From: Alcaligenes aquatilis
GTDB lineage: Bacteria; Pseudomonadota; Gammaproteobacteria; Burkholderiales; Burkholderiaceae_B
Direction of reading: 5' to 3'
Assembly: GCF_003076515.1 (NCBI RefSeq)
Contig: NZ_CP022390.1
Location: forward strand, 2,232,001-2,296,000
DNA length: 64,000 nt
Shown: positions 1 through 10,000 of the stretch, one piece after another
How positions within the stretch are numbered: the first letter of the stretch is position 1
Layout: the number at the start of each line of letters is the position of its first letter
The notes under the pieces: model-generated
What the model was told of the DNA's origin: nothing
The model's database searches: none
The model's input: only the letters and a program-made list of their open reading frames with translations
Program-made: the position numbers and the translations under genes

Positions 1-523
1 CCTCGTTAATGTCAGCACCGAGTTTTTCACGATTCTGAATGGACTGAGCGGCGGTGTACTTACCGAACACGTTCTTGATTACGTCCAGAGCCTTGCGCTC
101 CAGCAAGCGGGCCTCCAAAGCTTCCAGCGAACCGTATTCGGAGTACAACTGGGCCACATCGGTTTCAGGCACTCGATACGTTACCGAGGCCACCATGGAG
201 GCAGACTGCTGGTCAAAACTATACGCCTCAAGCTGCATGCGAACCGTGTGATCACGCACCGAAATCTTGCGTACCGTATCAAAGAACGGAACCTTAAAGT
301 CCAAGCCAGGTTCGGCCACGCGCACCAACTTACCGTTACGCAGCACCACGCCACGTTCACCCTGATCGACCTGCAAGAACGAGCCCATGGAGGCCACAAT
401 CAGGATCAGGAAAATAACAACAGCGGCCCCCAGAAAGCCCAGTCCCTTGGAGAAATTGGTCGTGCCACCTTCTGACTTCGCTTTAGCAGCCAGTTTCGTT
501 AATGGATTTTTATCAGTGCTCAT
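1..523 (-). CDS. SPFH/prohibitin-family membrane protein (partial, C-terminus off the left edge)
   Basis: Only the first 174 codons are inside the window; the gene runs off the left edge. After a polar N-terminus of about 28 residues there is one hydrophobic segment (around residues 29-46, ending LIVASMGSFLQV), followed by the hallmark start of an SPFH domain: VDQGERGVVLRNGKLVRV, then the PGLDFKVPFFDTV stretch typical of prohibitin and HflC-like proteins. Family members form large ring assemblies on the membrane and often modulate proteases. The ATG at 521-523 is chosen because the SPFH fold follows directly. Its start overlaps the end of the small upstream reading frame at 513-653. Whether it is closer to prohibitin or HflC cannot be settled from the N-terminal part. 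Confidence 0.85.
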   Translation of the reverse strand, partial: MSTDKNPLTKLAAKAKSEGGTTNFSKGLGFLGAAVVIFLILIVASMGSFLQVDQGERGVVLRNGKLVRVAEPGLDFKVPFFDTVRKISVRDHTVRMQLEAYSFDQQSASMVASVTYRVPETDVAQLYSEYGSLEALEARLLERKALDVIKNVFGKYTAAQSIQNREKLGADINE

Positions 524-653
524 CACGGCTTCCTTTATGTGGCTGACGCGTCTGGTCTTTTAATTGACGACGTTCCACCATCAGTTGCCGTATGCCTTTG
601 GCAATCAGGTAGGCCAGCACAGCGGCCCCCAACAAAATCAAGATGATACGCAT
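513..653 (-). CDS. small single-span membrane protein, unknown function
   Basis: A 46-codon frame starts MRIILILLGAAVLAYLIAK and ends in a basic, polar tail (RQLMVERRQLKD...). The hydrophobic N-terminus is long enough for one membrane helix, with the positive tail predicted on the cytoplasmic side. Its stop overlaps the start of the SPFH gene by 11 bases, the arrangement expected of translational coupling. I do not recognise a family. It could be a small partner of the SPFH protein or a chance frame; the clear membrane segment and overlap favour a real gene. Confidence 0.5.
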   Translation of the reverse strand: MRIILILLGAAVLAYLIAKGIRQLMVERRQLKDQTRQPHKGSRDEH

Positions 654-825
654 GACGCTTCAGTCTTCCCACTAGATTTCAAACAGACGGCAATTATCCC
701 CGATTCCCTATGCCATGCTCAGAAAATAAGCGTCAAAATATGACAAATGGGCCATATTGCCGGTAAGAAATCATAAACGGACGCCCTTGCAGCATCCTAG
801 GCAACGCGATACGCGGCCTGCGCCT

Positions 826-1386
826 TTATTCCAAAGAAGCCAAGGCCGCATCCAGATCAGGCATATGCGCCTGCACAGGAGGCACATCACTGCGAGTGGC
901 AATCAAGCGCAAAATATGATTTTTGCTGATCTGGAAAGTACGCATTAACTGCTCCAGCTCGGCAGTAGAGTATTGGCGGGCATTATCACGCAAAGCCGCC
1001 TCCAGCGCATCCAGCTGTTCATAGACCAAGTCCAGATCTTCGCGCTCTTGAATATACAGACGCGTCAGCCAAATACGCTGCCCCACAGCGTCCCATTGCT
1101 CCAGCCCCGAAAACCCATGCTTTTGCGTCAGGCTATTTAATTGGCGGTACAGATCCGAACCGCGCCTTATCTGAGTGACATCGAGCACAGGAGGAAAACC
1201 GTCGGGCAGCCCCCCATCCCAAACAGGCTCGCTGCGCTCTACCGTTTGGAGCACTGGCAAAATATCGTGCAGGCTTTGCACATAACGAGTCACGACCTGG
1301 TCATCCAATGCCAGCTCAGTTGAGGACGCCAAAAACGGCAGGCCCATCAAGGCCATGCCACAGATACAGAGGACTCGTTTAATCAT
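826..1386 (-). CDS. secreted protein of unknown function
   Basis: The protein is 186 aa when started at the ATG at 1384-1386, which has an AGGG ribosome site just upstream and gives a clean signal peptide (MIKRVLCICGMALMG..., cleavage likely near LASSTELA). The mature part is acidic and mostly helical, with evenly spaced leucines in the C-terminal half (residues 110-165) that could form a helical bundle. No catalytic motif or known domain is visible. A longer in-frame extension upstream is rejected because it would bury the signal peptide. It stands alone between the SPFH gene and tRNA-Ser. Likely periplasmic; function unknown. Confidence 0.7.
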   Translation of the reverse strand: MIKRVLCICGMALMGLPFLASSTELALDDQVVTRYVQSLHDILPVLQTVERSEPVWDGGLPDGFPPVLDVTQIRRGSDLYRQLNSLTQKHGFSGLEQWDAVGQRIWLTRLYIQEREDLDLVYEQLDALEAALRDNARQYSTAELEQLMRTFQISKNHILRLIATRSDVPPVQAHMPDLDAALASLE

Positions 1387-1721
1387 CGCTCGCCCTAAAA
1401 AACAAGACAGCCGTCTTGAACGACGCAAAACACTTTGTTTGATTGTAAGCACGAGATTCACTGCTTTTCTTGGCCTGTGCCAAAAACGACACAGCATTTC
1501 ACTCTTTAATAGTCTTGCTCTAAAAAGACTTGCCCTGTTTGAATTTCATACTGTCTGAAATTTGTCAGCCGGACTATCCGTGAAATTGGCTTCACTCTGT
1601 CCCAGAATAAAGGTAACAATTATTTTTTATTTTGGCTTCAGAACAGGCTTGAACGCAGCGTCGACAACGTGCCTGATCGCTCTTTCCCGGCAGGCTTGGG
1701 CACACGCGAAAAGCGGCGGGC
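1387..1721. other. intergenic stretch without recognised gene
   Basis: This is about 335 bases between the secreted protein start and the tRNA-Ser terminator. It must contain the promoter of the leftward gene. I see no convincing reading frame, repeat or RNA gene in it. Confidence 0.5.
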
Positions 1722-1752
1722 AATAAAAAAAGCCCTTGAAAACAAGGGCTTA
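1722..1752 (-). terminator. rho-independent terminator of tRNA-Ser
   Basis: On the minus strand an AAGCCCTTG / CAAGGGCTT stem with a short loop is followed by a run of seven T. It lies directly downstream of the tRNA. Confidence 0.85.
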
Positions 1753-1765
1753 ATTTAATTTCAGC

Positions 1766-1858
1766 TGGCGGAGACGGAGGGATTCGAACCCTCGATACGG
1801 GTATAAGCCGTATGCTCCCTTAGCAGGGGAGTACCTTCAACCTCTCGGCCACGTCTCC
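1766..1858 (-). tRNA. tRNA-Ser (anticodon GCU)
   Basis: The minus strand gives a 93-base tRNA including an encoded CCA end. The acceptor stem is GGAGACG paired with CGTCTCC, the anticodon stem-loop CTCCCCTGCTAAGGGAG shows anticodon GCT, there is a long variable arm as in class II serine tRNAs, and the T arm carries GGTTCGAATCC. It reads AGC/AGU serine codons. It has its own promoter (1877-1905) and terminator (1722-1752). Confidence 0.97.
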
Positions 1859-1876
1859 AGCTCTAGGAAAGAAGTA

Positions 1877-1905
1877 ACTATAGCATTTTTAAAAAACCAA
1901 TGCAA
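1877..1905 (-). promoter_or_regulatory. sigma-70 promoter of tRNA-Ser
   Basis: On the minus strand a TTGCAT -35 box (1900-1905) and a TATAGT -10 box (1877-1882) are separated by exactly 17 bases. The -10 box ends 18 bases before the tRNA 5' end. Confidence 0.75.
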
Positions 1906-1918
1906 ATAGCTATAGGGA

Positions 1919-3172
1919 TTATTTTTCCTGATCCAGCTCGAACGTCTTGTGCAGAGCACGTACGGCCAATTCCATGTACTTGTCAGCAATGATGACCGAG
2001 GTCTTGATCTCGCTGGTGCTGATCATCTGGATATTGATGCCCTCTTCGGACAAGGCGCGGAACATGGAGCTGGCAATACCAGCGTGGTTACGCATGCCGA
2101 TACCAACGATGGACACCTTGCACACGGCTTCGTCAAACACGATTTCGCCAGCGCCCACAGCAGGACCGACCTGGTTCATCAACAGTTCCTTGGTGCGCAG
2201 CGCATCGTTGCGGCTGACGGTAAAGGAGAAGTCAGTTGTGCCTTGAACCGACAGGTTCTGCAAAATCATATCGACTTCAATGTTGGCTGCGGCAATAGGG
2301 CCCAGAATGGAATAGGCCACGCCAGGGGTGTCAGGGACGGCGCGCAGGGTGAATTTGGCTTCATCACGGCTGAAGGCGATGCCAGAGACAACGGCAGCTT
2401 CCATTTTTTGGTCTTCCTCGAAAGTAATCAGCGTGCCCGAAGACATTTCTTCTTCGAGCGGAATCATGGGGTCGGTCATGGAGGACAGGACGCGCACAGG
2501 CACCTTGTACTTGCCAGCAAATTCCACGGACCGGATTTGAAGAACTTTGGAGCCCAAGGAGGCCATTTCCAGCATCTCTTCAAAGGACAGCACTTTCATG
2601 CGTCGAGCTTCTGGCACAACGCGTGGGTCAGTTGTGTAGACACCGTCCACATCGGTAAAGATCAGGCATTCACTGGCCTTCATGGCAGCGGCCATCGCCA
2701 CCGCAGAGGTGTCCGAACCGCCACGACCCAAGGTCGTGATGTTGCCTTCTTCATCCACACCTTGGAAGCCGGTCACAACGACCACACGGCCTGCGTCCAA
2801 ATCCTGGCGGATGCGGGTGTCATCAATAGAACTAATGCGGGCACGGGTGTAGGCATTGTCGGTTTTAACGGGAACTTGCCAACCGGCGTAGCTGCGGGCG
2901 GGAACGCCCTGGGCAGCCAAAGCCATGGCCAACAAAGCGCTACTGGCTTGTTCACCCGTGGCAGCCAGCATATCCAGCTCGCGCGGATCAGGCTGAATGC
3001 TCAGTTCTTTGGCCAGGCCTAGCAAACGGTTGGTTTCACCGGACATGGCCGAAGGAACCACCACAACTTGGTGCCCGGCGGCATGCCATTTGGCAACCCG
3101 ACGCGCCACATTCTGGATGCGCTCGATCGAGCCCATCGACGTGCCGCCATATTTATGTACGATCAGGGACAT
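1919..3172 (-). CDS. lysC: aspartate kinase
   Basis: Aspartokinase phosphorylates L-aspartate, the first committed step towards lysine, threonine, methionine and diaminopimelate. The 417-aa protein begins with the kinase signature VHKYGGTSMG (residues 5-14), contains GRGGSDTSAVA for nucleotide and substrate binding, and ends with two ACT domains (from about residue 265) for allosteric feedback; IVGIGMRNHAGIAS is the second ACT motif. Length fits the monofunctional LysC type found in many betaproteobacteria. It is transcribed leftward, towards the tRNA. dapA, a later step in the same pathway, is far away at 62764-63669. Confidence 0.97.
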   Translation of the reverse strand: MSLIVHKYGGTSMGSIERIQNVARRVAKWHAAGHQVVVVPSAMSGETNRLLGLAKELSIQPDPRELDMLAATGEQASSALLAMALAAQGVPARSYAGWQVPVKTDNAYTRARISSIDDTRIRQDLDAGRVVVVTGFQGVDEEGNITTLGRGGSDTSAVAMAAAMKASECLIFTDVDGVYTTDPRVVPEARRMKVLSFEEMLEMASLGSKVLQIRSVEFAGKYKVPVRVLSSMTDPMIPLEEEMSSGTLITFEEDQKMEAAVVSGIAFSRDEAKFTLRAVPDTPGVAYSILGPIAAANIEVDMILQNLSVQGTTDFSFTVSRNDALRTKELLMNQVGPAVGAGEIVFDEAVCKVSIVGIGMRNHAGIASSMFRALSEEGINIQMISTSEIKTSVIIADKYMELAVRALHKTFELDQEK

Positions 3173-3342
3173 CTTTTACTCTGCATCAAAGGGCTAAGGT
3201 CTGGGATAGACACAAAACCCAACTATTTTAACGACTTTCTGTGCCCCAAGCGCAGGCTCTACCAGATACGCACGCAAAAAACACATACTTTGCCGACTCA
3301 ACACCATAGCCCACGCTCCTGCCACAGGCCACCCCAAACTAC

Positions 3343-4428
3343 TTACTTGTTAGATTGATCTGCCCCCAGACTGTTTTTCTGCTCACCTGAGCAGGCAGAT
3401 TCAATTTGCACCCGACCACGCACACAGCGGATCAGATTCGGTCCTTGCTTCCATATCAAATTTCTGTCGTGACCTTGGGCATGGACACCGCGCAGCTGGC
3501 GCAACAACTCCGCCAGACGTGCATGCGTGGGTAAACCTGCACCCTGCGCTTGCAACCAATAACGGATCACCATGCTTTGTCGGGCCGGTTCCAACTGACG
3601 CCAGGCGCTCAGGCTGAAACTGCGGCCTGCCTCATCCGGCTCCAGAGCTTGCCAATCCTGGCGGGCCACACTGTCCAATACGTCCTGCGTCTCGCGGCTT
3701 AACTGGGCTTGTCGTTGCAAACGGCGTTGCCAACCCGGCCAGCGTGCATCCAGCACGGGCGTGAGCAAGTCGCGCACTGCACCACGGGTGTACTCAGGAT
3801 TGATATTGGTAGGGTCTTGCACTGCCTGCCAGCCTGTGGCCGCTGCAAAATTTTCACTGGCTTGAAGAATAAGAGCCCTGGGCTGTTCCAGCCAGGGTCG
3901 CCAGTAATTCAGATCATCGCGCTGCATATGGGGAGCCATCGCACCCAGGCCGGTTGTGCCCGTGCCTCGCAGCAAACGCATCAAAACGGTTTCAGCCTGA
4001 TCGTCCTGATGATGAGCCAGCAGCACATGCTGCAAGCCAACAAAATGCGCCAGTTCAGCCAGACCCTGATAGCGGGCATCACGCGCGGCAGACTCCATAC
4101 CATCCGCGCTGAGACGGCGGGACTGTACCTGGACTCGCAAGCTGTGACAGGGTCGCTGCAAACGCGCAGCCAAATCATGCACATGCGCTTGCCATTGATC
4201 GGCAATGGCTTGCAGGCCATGATGAATATGAAAAAAATGAAGTGTGACGTTGCGGCGGCTGGCCCAAAGATGGGCATGTACCGCCAGCATTGCCGAGTCC
4301 GCACCACCACTTAAGGCAACAGCGACACTATCGCCACTTTTAAAACTTAGGTGATGATCAAGCGCCTCCAGCAGCGGGGTTGAGGGGCTAAAGCCCCCCA
4401 GCTGACTGGAAGACAATGGATCAGGCAC
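3343..4428 (-). CDS. tilS: tRNA(Ile)-lysidine synthetase
   Basis: TilS attaches lysine to C34 of the CAU-anticodon isoleucine tRNA, changing its decoding to AUA and its charging from Met to Ile. The 361-aa protein carries the PP-loop ATP-pyrophosphatase motif SGGADS at residues 40-45, followed by HIHHGL and the [11 protein letters not shown] segment characteristic of TilS. The C-terminal part is shorter than in the E. coli enzyme, as in several relatives. The start overlaps the last 8 bases of accA, so the two are probably co-translated; the accA-tilS order is common in betaproteobacteria. Confidence 0.95.
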   Translation of the reverse strand: MPDPLSSSQLGGFSPSTPLLEALDHHLSFKSGDSVAVALSGGADSAMLAVHAHLWASRRNVTLHFFHIHHGLQAIADQWQAHVHDLAARLQRPCHSLRVQVQSRRLSADGMESAARDARYQGLAELAHFVGLQHVLLAHHQDDQAETVLMRLLRGTGTTGLGAMAPHMQRDDLNYWRPWLEQPRALILQASENFAAATGWQAVQDPTNINPEYTRGAVRDLLTPVLDARWPGWQRRLQRQAQLSRETQDVLDSVARQDWQALEPDEAGRSFSLSAWRQLEPARQSMVIRYWLQAQGAGLPTHARLAELLRQLRGVHAQGHDRNLIWKQGPNLIRCVRGRVQIESACSGEQKNSLGADQSNK

Positions 4429-5386
4429 GAACTTCCTGATAACGCCCGTAGGCCAAGAGACGTTCCATACGCTGCGCCAGCAATTGTTCGGTGCTCAGGC
4501 CTGAGACCTGACGCAAGGCGTCAGCCAAAGCGCGGCCCAATTGGCGTGCCATCATAGTGGGGTCGCGATGCGCGCCACCGATAGGTTCATTGATCACGCG
4601 ATCAACCAGACCCAGTTCTTTCAAACGCGGGGCAGTGATGGCTAGCGCTTCAGCCGCCACAGGAGCTTTGTCCGCGCTACGCCACAAAATTGAGGCGCAA
4701 CCTTCGGGCGAGATGACGGCGTAGGTGGAGTATTGCAACATGGACACCACATCTCCCACAGCAATGGCCAACGCGCCGCCCGAACCGCCTTCACCAATAA
4801 TAGTGGAGATGATAGGCACACGCAGTTTGGCCATGGCAAACAGGTTATGGCCGATCGCTTCGGACTGGCCACGCTCTTCAGCACCAATACCGGGGTAAGC
4901 ACCGGGGGTGTCCACGAACGTGAAAACCGGAATGCCGAATTTTTCTGCCAGATGCATCAGGCGCAAGGCTTTGCGATAACCTTCGGGGCGCGGCATGCCA
5001 AAGTTGCGGCGGGCGCGCTCTTTGGTATCACGACCTTTCTGATGACCAATGACCATGCACGGTGTGCCGTTGAAACGGGCCAGACCACCCACAATAGCCA
5101 GGTCATCCGCGTACATGCGGTCGCCATGTAACTCATGAAAGTCCGAGAAGATCTGGTTTACATAGTCCAGCGTGTAGGGACGTTGCGGATGGCGAGCAAC
5201 CAGGGCCGTTTGCCAAGGCGTGAGCTTGGCGTAAATATTTTTGGCCAGCGTCTGGCTTTTTTGCTGCAGACGGCTGAGTTCCTCTGAAATATCCACAGCG
5301 GAATCAGATTGCACGTAGCGGAGCTCTTCGATTTTGCCTTCGAGCTCGGCCAAAGGCTGCTCAAATTCCAGGAATGTATTTCGCAT
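4421..5386 (-). CDS. accA: acetyl-CoA carboxylase carboxyltransferase subunit alpha
   Basis: AccA with AccD transfers the carboxyl group from carboxybiotin to acetyl-CoA, making malonyl-CoA for fatty acid synthesis. The 321-aa length matches the family (about 319). Visible signatures are the N-terminal helical [18 protein letters not shown] region, the [15 protein letters not shown] segment, [18 protein letters not shown] and [15 protein letters not shown], which form the crotonase-like carboxyltransferase core. It sits between the DNA glycosylase upstream and tilS downstream, all leftward and probably one operon with cysS. Confidence 0.97.
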   Translation of the reverse strand: MRNTFLEFEQPLAELEGKIEELRYVQSDSAVDISEELSRLQQKSQTLAKNIYAKLTPWQTALVARHPQRPYTLDYVNQIFSDFHELHGDRMYADDLAIVGGLARFNGTPCMVIGHQKGRDTKERARRNFGMPRPEGYRKALRLMHLAEKFGIPVFTFVDTPGAYPGIGAEERGQSEAIGHNLFAMAKLRVPIISTIIGEGGSGGALAIAVGDVVSMLQYSTYAVISPEGCASILWRSADKAPVAAEALAITAPRLKELGLVDRVINEPIGGAHRDPTMMARQLGRALADALRQVSGLSTEQLLAQRMERLLAYGRYQEVRA

Positions 5387-5412
5387 GTCGGTTCTTAAGG
5401 TTTAGGCCTAAT

Positions 5413-6084
5413 TTAATATCGTACCGCAACTGTGTTCAGACTGCGCCACAGATGCCAGGTGGCCACCGTGCACCACGGTGCCCACGCTTGGGCAACTTCA
5501 CGCGCCTCGAACCGGGATACCGGCTCGCCGCTGAAATAGTGCAGAGAGATTGCCTTGAGCAGGCCCGCATCATCCAAAGGGAGAACATCGGGTCTGTGCA
5601 AGTTGAAAATCAGAAACATATCTGCCGTCCAGCGACCCACGCCACGAATGGCGCACAGATCAGCAATAACGGCTTCGTCAGACAGGGACTGCCATGCCTG
5701 GGGGTCGATTTTACGAGCATCAAAGTGCGTCGCCAAATCAACAATGTATTCAGCCTTGCGTTTGGGCAAACCCAAACCATGCAAGGCCTCGTAGCCCAGT
5801 TCCACAATCAGTTTGGGCGAGAGCGCCTGACCGCAACCGTCCAGCAGCTTACGCCACAACTGGTCCGCTGTACGCGAGGCCAGTTGCTGGCCCACGATAG
5901 AGCGCACCAAGGTGGTGAAAGCCGGCGCCTGATGTTGCAAGCAATAGTCGCCGTGCTGGGGGATGAGCTTGCGCAAGATACGATCGCGCCTCATCAACTG
6001 GGCGCACGCGTCGTCCCAGTAATCAGGTTTGCCCACCAAACGAACTTGGGGGCCGGATTGGACGCCGTTTAGGCCCTGCGCCAT
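5413..6084 (-). CDS. DNA-3-methyladenine glycosylase II-like (HhH-GPD) base-excision enzyme
   Basis: This 223-aa protein removes alkylated purines from DNA, by homology. It has the helix-hairpin-helix DNA-binding element ([18 protein letters not shown], residues 143-160) followed by the catalytic aspartate region PLDDAGL (Asp172 the probable nucleophile activator) of the AlkA/MAG branch. No iron-sulfur cysteine cluster is present, which argues against an EndoIII/MutY member. Its start overlaps the 3' end of cysS by 16 bases, implying translational coupling. It lacks the N-terminal beta domain of E. coli AlkA and is more like the short yeast MAG type. Confidence 0.9.
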   Translation of the reverse strand: MAQGLNGVQSGPQVRLVGKPDYWDDACAQLMRRDRILRKLIPQHGDYCLQHQAPAFTTLVRSIVGQQLASRTADQLWRKLLDGCGQALSPKLIVELGYEALHGLGLPKRKAEYIVDLATHFDARKIDPQAWQSLSDEAVIADLCAIRGVGRWTADMFLIFNLHRPDVLPLDDAGLLKAISLHYFSGEPVSRFEAREVAQAWAPWCTVATWHLWRSLNTVAVRY

Positions 6085-7520
6085 TGTGTTGCTCCACCTG
6101 GCCGATCTTCCAGCTCAACGCCCTGCTCTTTAAGCTGATCACGAATGGCATCGGCACGGGCAAAGTCCCGGTTCTGTTTAGCCTGGCTGCGTTCAGCCAG
6201 CAGCGCGTCAATCTGGGTATCACTCAAGGAGTCGGCACCAGCCACATTGCCCGCTTGGCCAAAGCGTGTGCTGGCGCGCCAATAAACGGCCGGCTCCACT
6301 TGCAAAAGACCAATCACCCCACCGAGCGCACGCATCAAGCCGGCTGCCTGCGCATCCTTGTCACGGTTGGCCTGACCAGCCAGCTCGAACAGGACGGCAA
6401 TGGCTCCAGCGGTATTGAAGTCGTCATTCATGGCTTCGGCAAAAGCCAGCGCGGGGCCTTGAGTCCAATCAATGTCCACTTCGGCCGCAGGAACGTGTTG
6501 CAAAGTCTGGTACAGACGATCCAGCGCCTGTTGGGCGTCGCGCAGATTGTCCGGCGCGTAGTTTTGCAGACTGCGGTAATGGTTGCGCACAATAAAAAAG
6601 CGCAGCATTTCCGCTTCACGCGGATTGGCGATGTAGCTGCTTTCTTCGTCGGCCAGACCTTCAGGAGCCACGGTATCGCGGATGCGACGGAAATTGCCCA
6701 GGGACTTGGACATTTTTTCCGAGTCCACCATCAGGGGACCGCAGTGCATCCAGACATTGGCCAACTGGCCGCCAAAAGCACCTTCTGTTTGGGCAATTTC
6801 GTTTTCGTGATGGGGGAACTTCAAGTCCGGGCCACCGCCATGAATATCCAGGGGCTGACCCAGCAGTGCCTTGCTCATGGCCGAGCACTCAATGTGCCAA
6901 CCCGGACGGCCCAGACCATAGGACGATTCCCACTTGGATTCGGCAGGCTCGTCTTCTTTTGCCGCCTTCCACAGCACAAAATCCAGGGGGTCGCGCTTGG
7001 CCGAGTTCAGGGCCACACGCTCACCGGCACGCAGATCGTCCAGGGAGCGGCCCGACAATTTGCCGTAGCCGGGGAACTGACGCACCGCATAGTTCACATC
7101 ACCGTCCTCGGACTGGTAGGCCAGACCGTTCTCTTCCAGCTTGGCAATAATGCCCAGCATATCGGGCACGTACTGTGTAGCACGCGGCTCCGAATCGGGA
7201 CTTTGCACACCCAGGGCCTTTTCGTCGGCATGCATGGCCGCAATATAAAAGTCCGTCACCTGTGACATCAGTTGCTTGCGCTCGACGGCACGGCGGATGA
7301 TCTTGTCATCAATATCGGTAATGTTGCGCACATACGAGACGCGATAGCCGCTTGCTCGCAGCCAGCGCTGCACGATGTCAAAACTGACCAGCATACGGGC
7401 ATGCCCCAAATGACAGAAGTCGTACACCGTCATACCACAGACGTACATACGTACGTGGCCCGGTTCAACCGGAGAAAACACCTCTTTAGAGCGTGACAAC
7501 GAGTTATAAATGCGCAACAT
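6069..7520 (-). CDS. cysS: cysteinyl-tRNA synthetase
   Basis: This class I aminoacyl-tRNA synthetase charges tRNA-Cys. The 483-aa protein has the HIGH-type signature HLGH at residues 37-40 and KMSKS at 269-273. The active-site zinc ligands are apparent as Cys28, Cys212, His237 and Glu241, each three residues later than the E. coli positions I recall except Cys28. The anticodon-binding domain occupies the C-terminus, ending [15 protein letters not shown]. It is the first gene of a leftward cluster cysS - glycosylase - accA - tilS and diverges from the TPR gene at 7711. Confidence 0.97.
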   Translation of the reverse strand: MLRIYNSLSRSKEVFSPVEPGHVRMYVCGMTVYDFCHLGHARMLVSFDIVQRWLRASGYRVSYVRNITDIDDKIIRRAVERKQLMSQVTDFYIAAMHADEKALGVQSPDSEPRATQYVPDMLGIIAKLEENGLAYQSEDGDVNYAVRQFPGYGKLSGRSLDDLRAGERVALNSAKRDPLDFVLWKAAKEDEPAESKWESSYGLGRPGWHIECSAMSKALLGQPLDIHGGGPDLKFPHHENEIAQTEGAFGGQLANVWMHCGPLMVDSEKMSKSLGNFRRIRDTVAPEGLADEESSYIANPREAEMLRFFIVRNHYRSLQNYAPDNLRDAQQALDRLYQTLQHVPAAEVDIDWTQGPALAFAEAMNDDFNTAGAIAVLFELAGQANRDKDAQAAGLMRALGGVIGLLQVEPAVYWRASTRFGQAGNVAGADSLSDTQIDALLAERSQAKQNRDFARADAIRDQLKEQGVELEDRPGGATQWRRA

Positions 7521-7710
7521 GGCCTGTAATCGTCATAAAATCGGAACCTTGTGCCAGAACAATTTGCCCTTGGATCAGGTTCCGTATTTCCCGCCCGGCA
7601 AGAGGCAAGGTTAGAATGATGGTCAACAAGTATAGCAAGCAGACCTCGTTAAAGGCAGCAATCTACCAACCTTCCTGGTCTTCAAGCCAGATTTTATAGG
7701 CGCCCCCTCT

Positions 7711-8397
7711 GTGCTCAGTACACCTAGACGGACTCGGTTTTTCGCTCCGTGCACCCTGGCCTTTTTGCTGGCCCTCGGTCTCAACGTGAGCGCCCAATCC
7801 TTGCCCGATTTACCCCCGCCCGCCGTGCGGGTGAACGATCCCCTGCTCGATATCGCCCCCGAACCTGAACGTGGCTGGAAGGGACTGGCCCGTGCACTGG
7901 ACGTGCTCGCGCCCAGTGTGGATACCTCGTTGCCGCTTAGCTCCGCTCAAATCAGTCAGCGCATCAGCACCCTCATTGCCCAAGGCCGTCATGCTGACGC
8001 CTTGCAAGCTATTGAGAAACAGCTGGAGCAGCGCAAAGACCGTGGCGAACCCGGTGCCAATGTGCAACTGCTGTTTTTGAAAGCACGTGCCCTGTCGGCC
8101 AGTGGTGACCATAATGGCGCAATCCGCCTCTATCAGGATATGACCACCTATTATCCGGAGCTTCCTGAGCCCTGGAATAATCTGGCGGCTGAGTACATTG
8201 CACAAGACAAGCTGGATATGGCACTGGAGGCCCTGAAAATGGCCTTGACCGCCGATCCGTCCTACGCACTGGCTCGCGCCAATATGGGTGAAGTCCAATT
8301 GATGCTGGCCAATGACACCTATCGTCAAGCCGCCGCCAGCGGTGTGCCCAAAGCAGCCCAGCGCGCGCAACAAACTGGCCAAATTCTGCAACAATAA
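7711..8397 (+). CDS. TPR-repeat exported protein
   Basis: The 228-aa protein starts at a GTG (7711). Its N-terminus is a signal peptide (arginines, then FAPCTLAFLLALGLNVSAQ, cleavage near SAQ-S). The mature part carries tetratricopeptide repeats between about residues 78 and 200: ADALQAIEKQLEQ, AIRLYQDMTTYYPELPEPWNNLAAEYIAQ and ALEALKMALTADPSYALARANMGEVQ. TPR units are protein-binding scaffolds, so this is probably a periplasmic adaptor; no enzyme motif is seen. It is the first gene of a rightward run with the cyclophilin (32 bases downstream) and lpxH, an order I recall from other Alcaligenaceae. Confidence 0.85.
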   Translation: MLSTPRRTRFFAPCTLAFLLALGLNVSAQSLPDLPPPAVRVNDPLLDIAPEPERGWKGLARALDVLAPSVDTSLPLSSAQISQRISTLIAQGRHADALQAIEKQLEQRKDRGEPGANVQLLFLKARALSASGDHNGAIRLYQDMTTYYPELPEPWNNLAAEYIAQDKLDMALEALKMALTADPSYALARANMGEVQLMLANDTYRQAAASGVPKAAQRAQQTGQILQQ

Positions 8398-8428
8398 GAT
8401 TTTTATTTGACGGGATTGTCCCTCTCTT

Positions 8429-9076
8429 ATGTTTGCAAGCACATTTCAATGGTGTGATCAGGCTCGTCGCTTGCGCACCCTGCTTATTGCTGCCTGTATG
8501 GCTATGCCTATGATGAGCAGTCCGGCTATGGCAGCAGATTCTTCCACTTCTTCTGAAGGCACTTCTATGAGCACCTCCCCACGCGTCCAACTGCAGACGA
8601 ATCAGGGCACCATCCTGATCGAACTGAACGCAGAAAAAGCCCCCAACACCGTTGCCAACTTTGTGGACTATGTGTCCAGCGGTTTTTACGACGGCACCGT
8701 GTTTCACCGTGTGATCAACAACTTCATGATCCAGGGTGGTGGCTTTGAGGCCGACATGAAGCAAAAATCGACCAATGCTCCTGTCAAAAATGAAGCCGAC
8801 AACGGTTTGAAGAACGACAAGTACACCCTGGCCATGGCTCGTACGTCCGACCCACACTCGGCTACGGCTCAGTTCTTCATCAACGTGGCTGACAACGACT
8901 TCCTGAACTTCACCGCACCGACCGCCAATGGCTGGGGTTACGCCGTATTTGGCCGCGTGATCGAAGGCATGGATGTGGTCGACAAAATCAAGACCGTGCG
9001 CACGGGCAACAAGGGCTTCCACCAAGACGTGCCCGTTGAAGACGTCGTTCTGGAAAAAGCCACGCTTGTCGAATAA
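8429..9076 (+). CDS. peptidyl-prolyl cis-trans isomerase, cyclophilin type (possible dual start)
   Basis: Cyclophilins speed proline isomerisation during folding. The catalytic domain covers about residues 50-215 with the conserved [24 protein letters not shown] and [14 protein letters not shown] motifs. The full 215-aa frame begins with a signal peptide ([13 protein letters not shown]..., cleavage near AMA-ADSS), giving a periplasmic enzyme. Inside it, Met47 (8567) starts [14 protein letters not shown], exactly where cytoplasmic PpiB proteins start, and is preceded by a GAAGG ribosome site at 8555-8559 with a 7-base spacer. Two products, periplasmic and cytoplasmic, are therefore possible. 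Confidence 0.9.
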   Translation: MFASTFQWCDQARRLRTLLIAACMAMPMMSSPAMAADSSTSSEGTSMSTSPRVQLQTNQGTILIELNAEKAPNTVANFVDYVSSGFYDGTVFHRVINNFMIQGGGFEADMKQKSTNAPVKNEADNGLKNDKYTLAMARTSDPHSATAQFFINVADNDFLNFTAPTANGWGYAVFGRVIEGMDVVDKIKTVRTGNKGFHQDVPVEDVVLEKATLVE

Positions 9077-9872
9077 GCTCACGCTTGCGGGCACTATCTG
9101 GATTGCCGCGGACCTGCACCTGGGTCCGGACAATCCAGACACCGTCCAGGATTTCCTGCAGTTTCTGCACTCCGCCCAGCATCAGGCACACGTCTTGATT
9201 CTGGGCGGTGATATTTTCAATGCCTGGATCGGTGACGATCAAATTGCCCACCCTGCCCCCTGGCTTGCTCAAGTCAGTGAGGCGCTGCGCTCTTTTGCGC
9301 AGCAACATCCGCTTTATTTAATGCGTGGCAATCGTGACTTCCTACTGGGCAAGGCCTACGCCCAACATGTCCACGCCACGCTCTTGCCGGATCAAGTGGT
9401 CCTGGATACCTCTGCCGGTTTGATTTTGATGTCCCACGGTGACGAGTATTGTCTGGACGATCTGGCCTATCAACGCTTTCGCTATTGGGTACGCAAACCC
9501 TGGCTGCAAAAGCTGTACCTGGCCTGCCCGTTAAGCCTGCGCCAACGTATTGCAGACTCTGCCCGTGCGGGTAGCCAGCGCGGCAAGCAATACAAATCCA
9601 AAGAGATTATGGATGTGCAGCCTGCGGCGATTGTCGCGGCCTGCGAGGCACACTCTGTGCACGCCATGGTGCATGGCCACACACATAGACCCGCCGTGCA
9701 CGACATTCCCGGCTTTGAACCGGTACGCCGATGGGTACTGCCGGATTGGGAGTCTGACTTCTCTAAAGAAGAACGGCGTGGCGGCTATATCAGTATTGAA
9801 GGCACGCAGCTTTGTTTGCACCAATGGGGTAAAAAGGATCAGTGCCAGACACTGGGACCTCAGCAAGTTTGA
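9066..9872 (+). CDS. lpxH: UDP-2,3-diacylglucosamine diphosphatase
   Basis: LpxH hydrolyses UDP-2,3-diacylglucosamine to lipid X and UMP in lipid A synthesis at the inner membrane. The calcineurin-like metal site is complete: ADLHLG near residue 16, [27 protein letters not shown] and the C-terminal HGHTHRP. No ATG lies in frame at the right place; the TTG at 9066 (TTG TCG AAT AAG) gives 268 aa and overlaps the cyclophilin stop by 11 bases, so that start is chosen. Coupled reading with the upstream gene would compensate for the weak start codon. Confidence 0.93.
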   Translation: MSNKLTLAGTIWIAADLHLGPDNPDTVQDFLQFLHSAQHQAHVLILGGDIFNAWIGDDQIAHPAPWLAQVSEALRSFAQQHPLYLMRGNRDFLLGKAYAQHVHATLLPDQVVLDTSAGLILMSHGDEYCLDDLAYQRFRYWVRKPWLQKLYLACPLSLRQRIADSARAGSQRGKQYKSKEIMDVQPAAIVAACEAHSVHAMVHGHTHRPAVHDIPGFEPVRRWVLPDWESDFSKEERRGGYISIEGTQLCLHQWGKKDQCQTLGPQQV

Positions 9873-10000
9873 CTTCGTTGACTCCGGCTATAGGCAGTTG
9901 GTTTTAAGTTGGGTTTTTTCGTCCGTTCATGGGATGAGAAACTGCTTATTCTTGTGAGCGACAGCGACAGGCCGCAGGAATCAAGGTAGCTGCATAAGCA

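Noticed and set aside
1949..3022. A 357-codon open frame opposite lysC
   Set aside because: It is histidine- and glycine-rich with no domain, fully antisense to a certain lysC, and arises from the third-position bias of that gene.
6084..7265. A 393-codon open frame opposite cysS
   Set aside because: Antisense shadow of a complete, motif-rich cysS; no ribosome site or recognisable domain.
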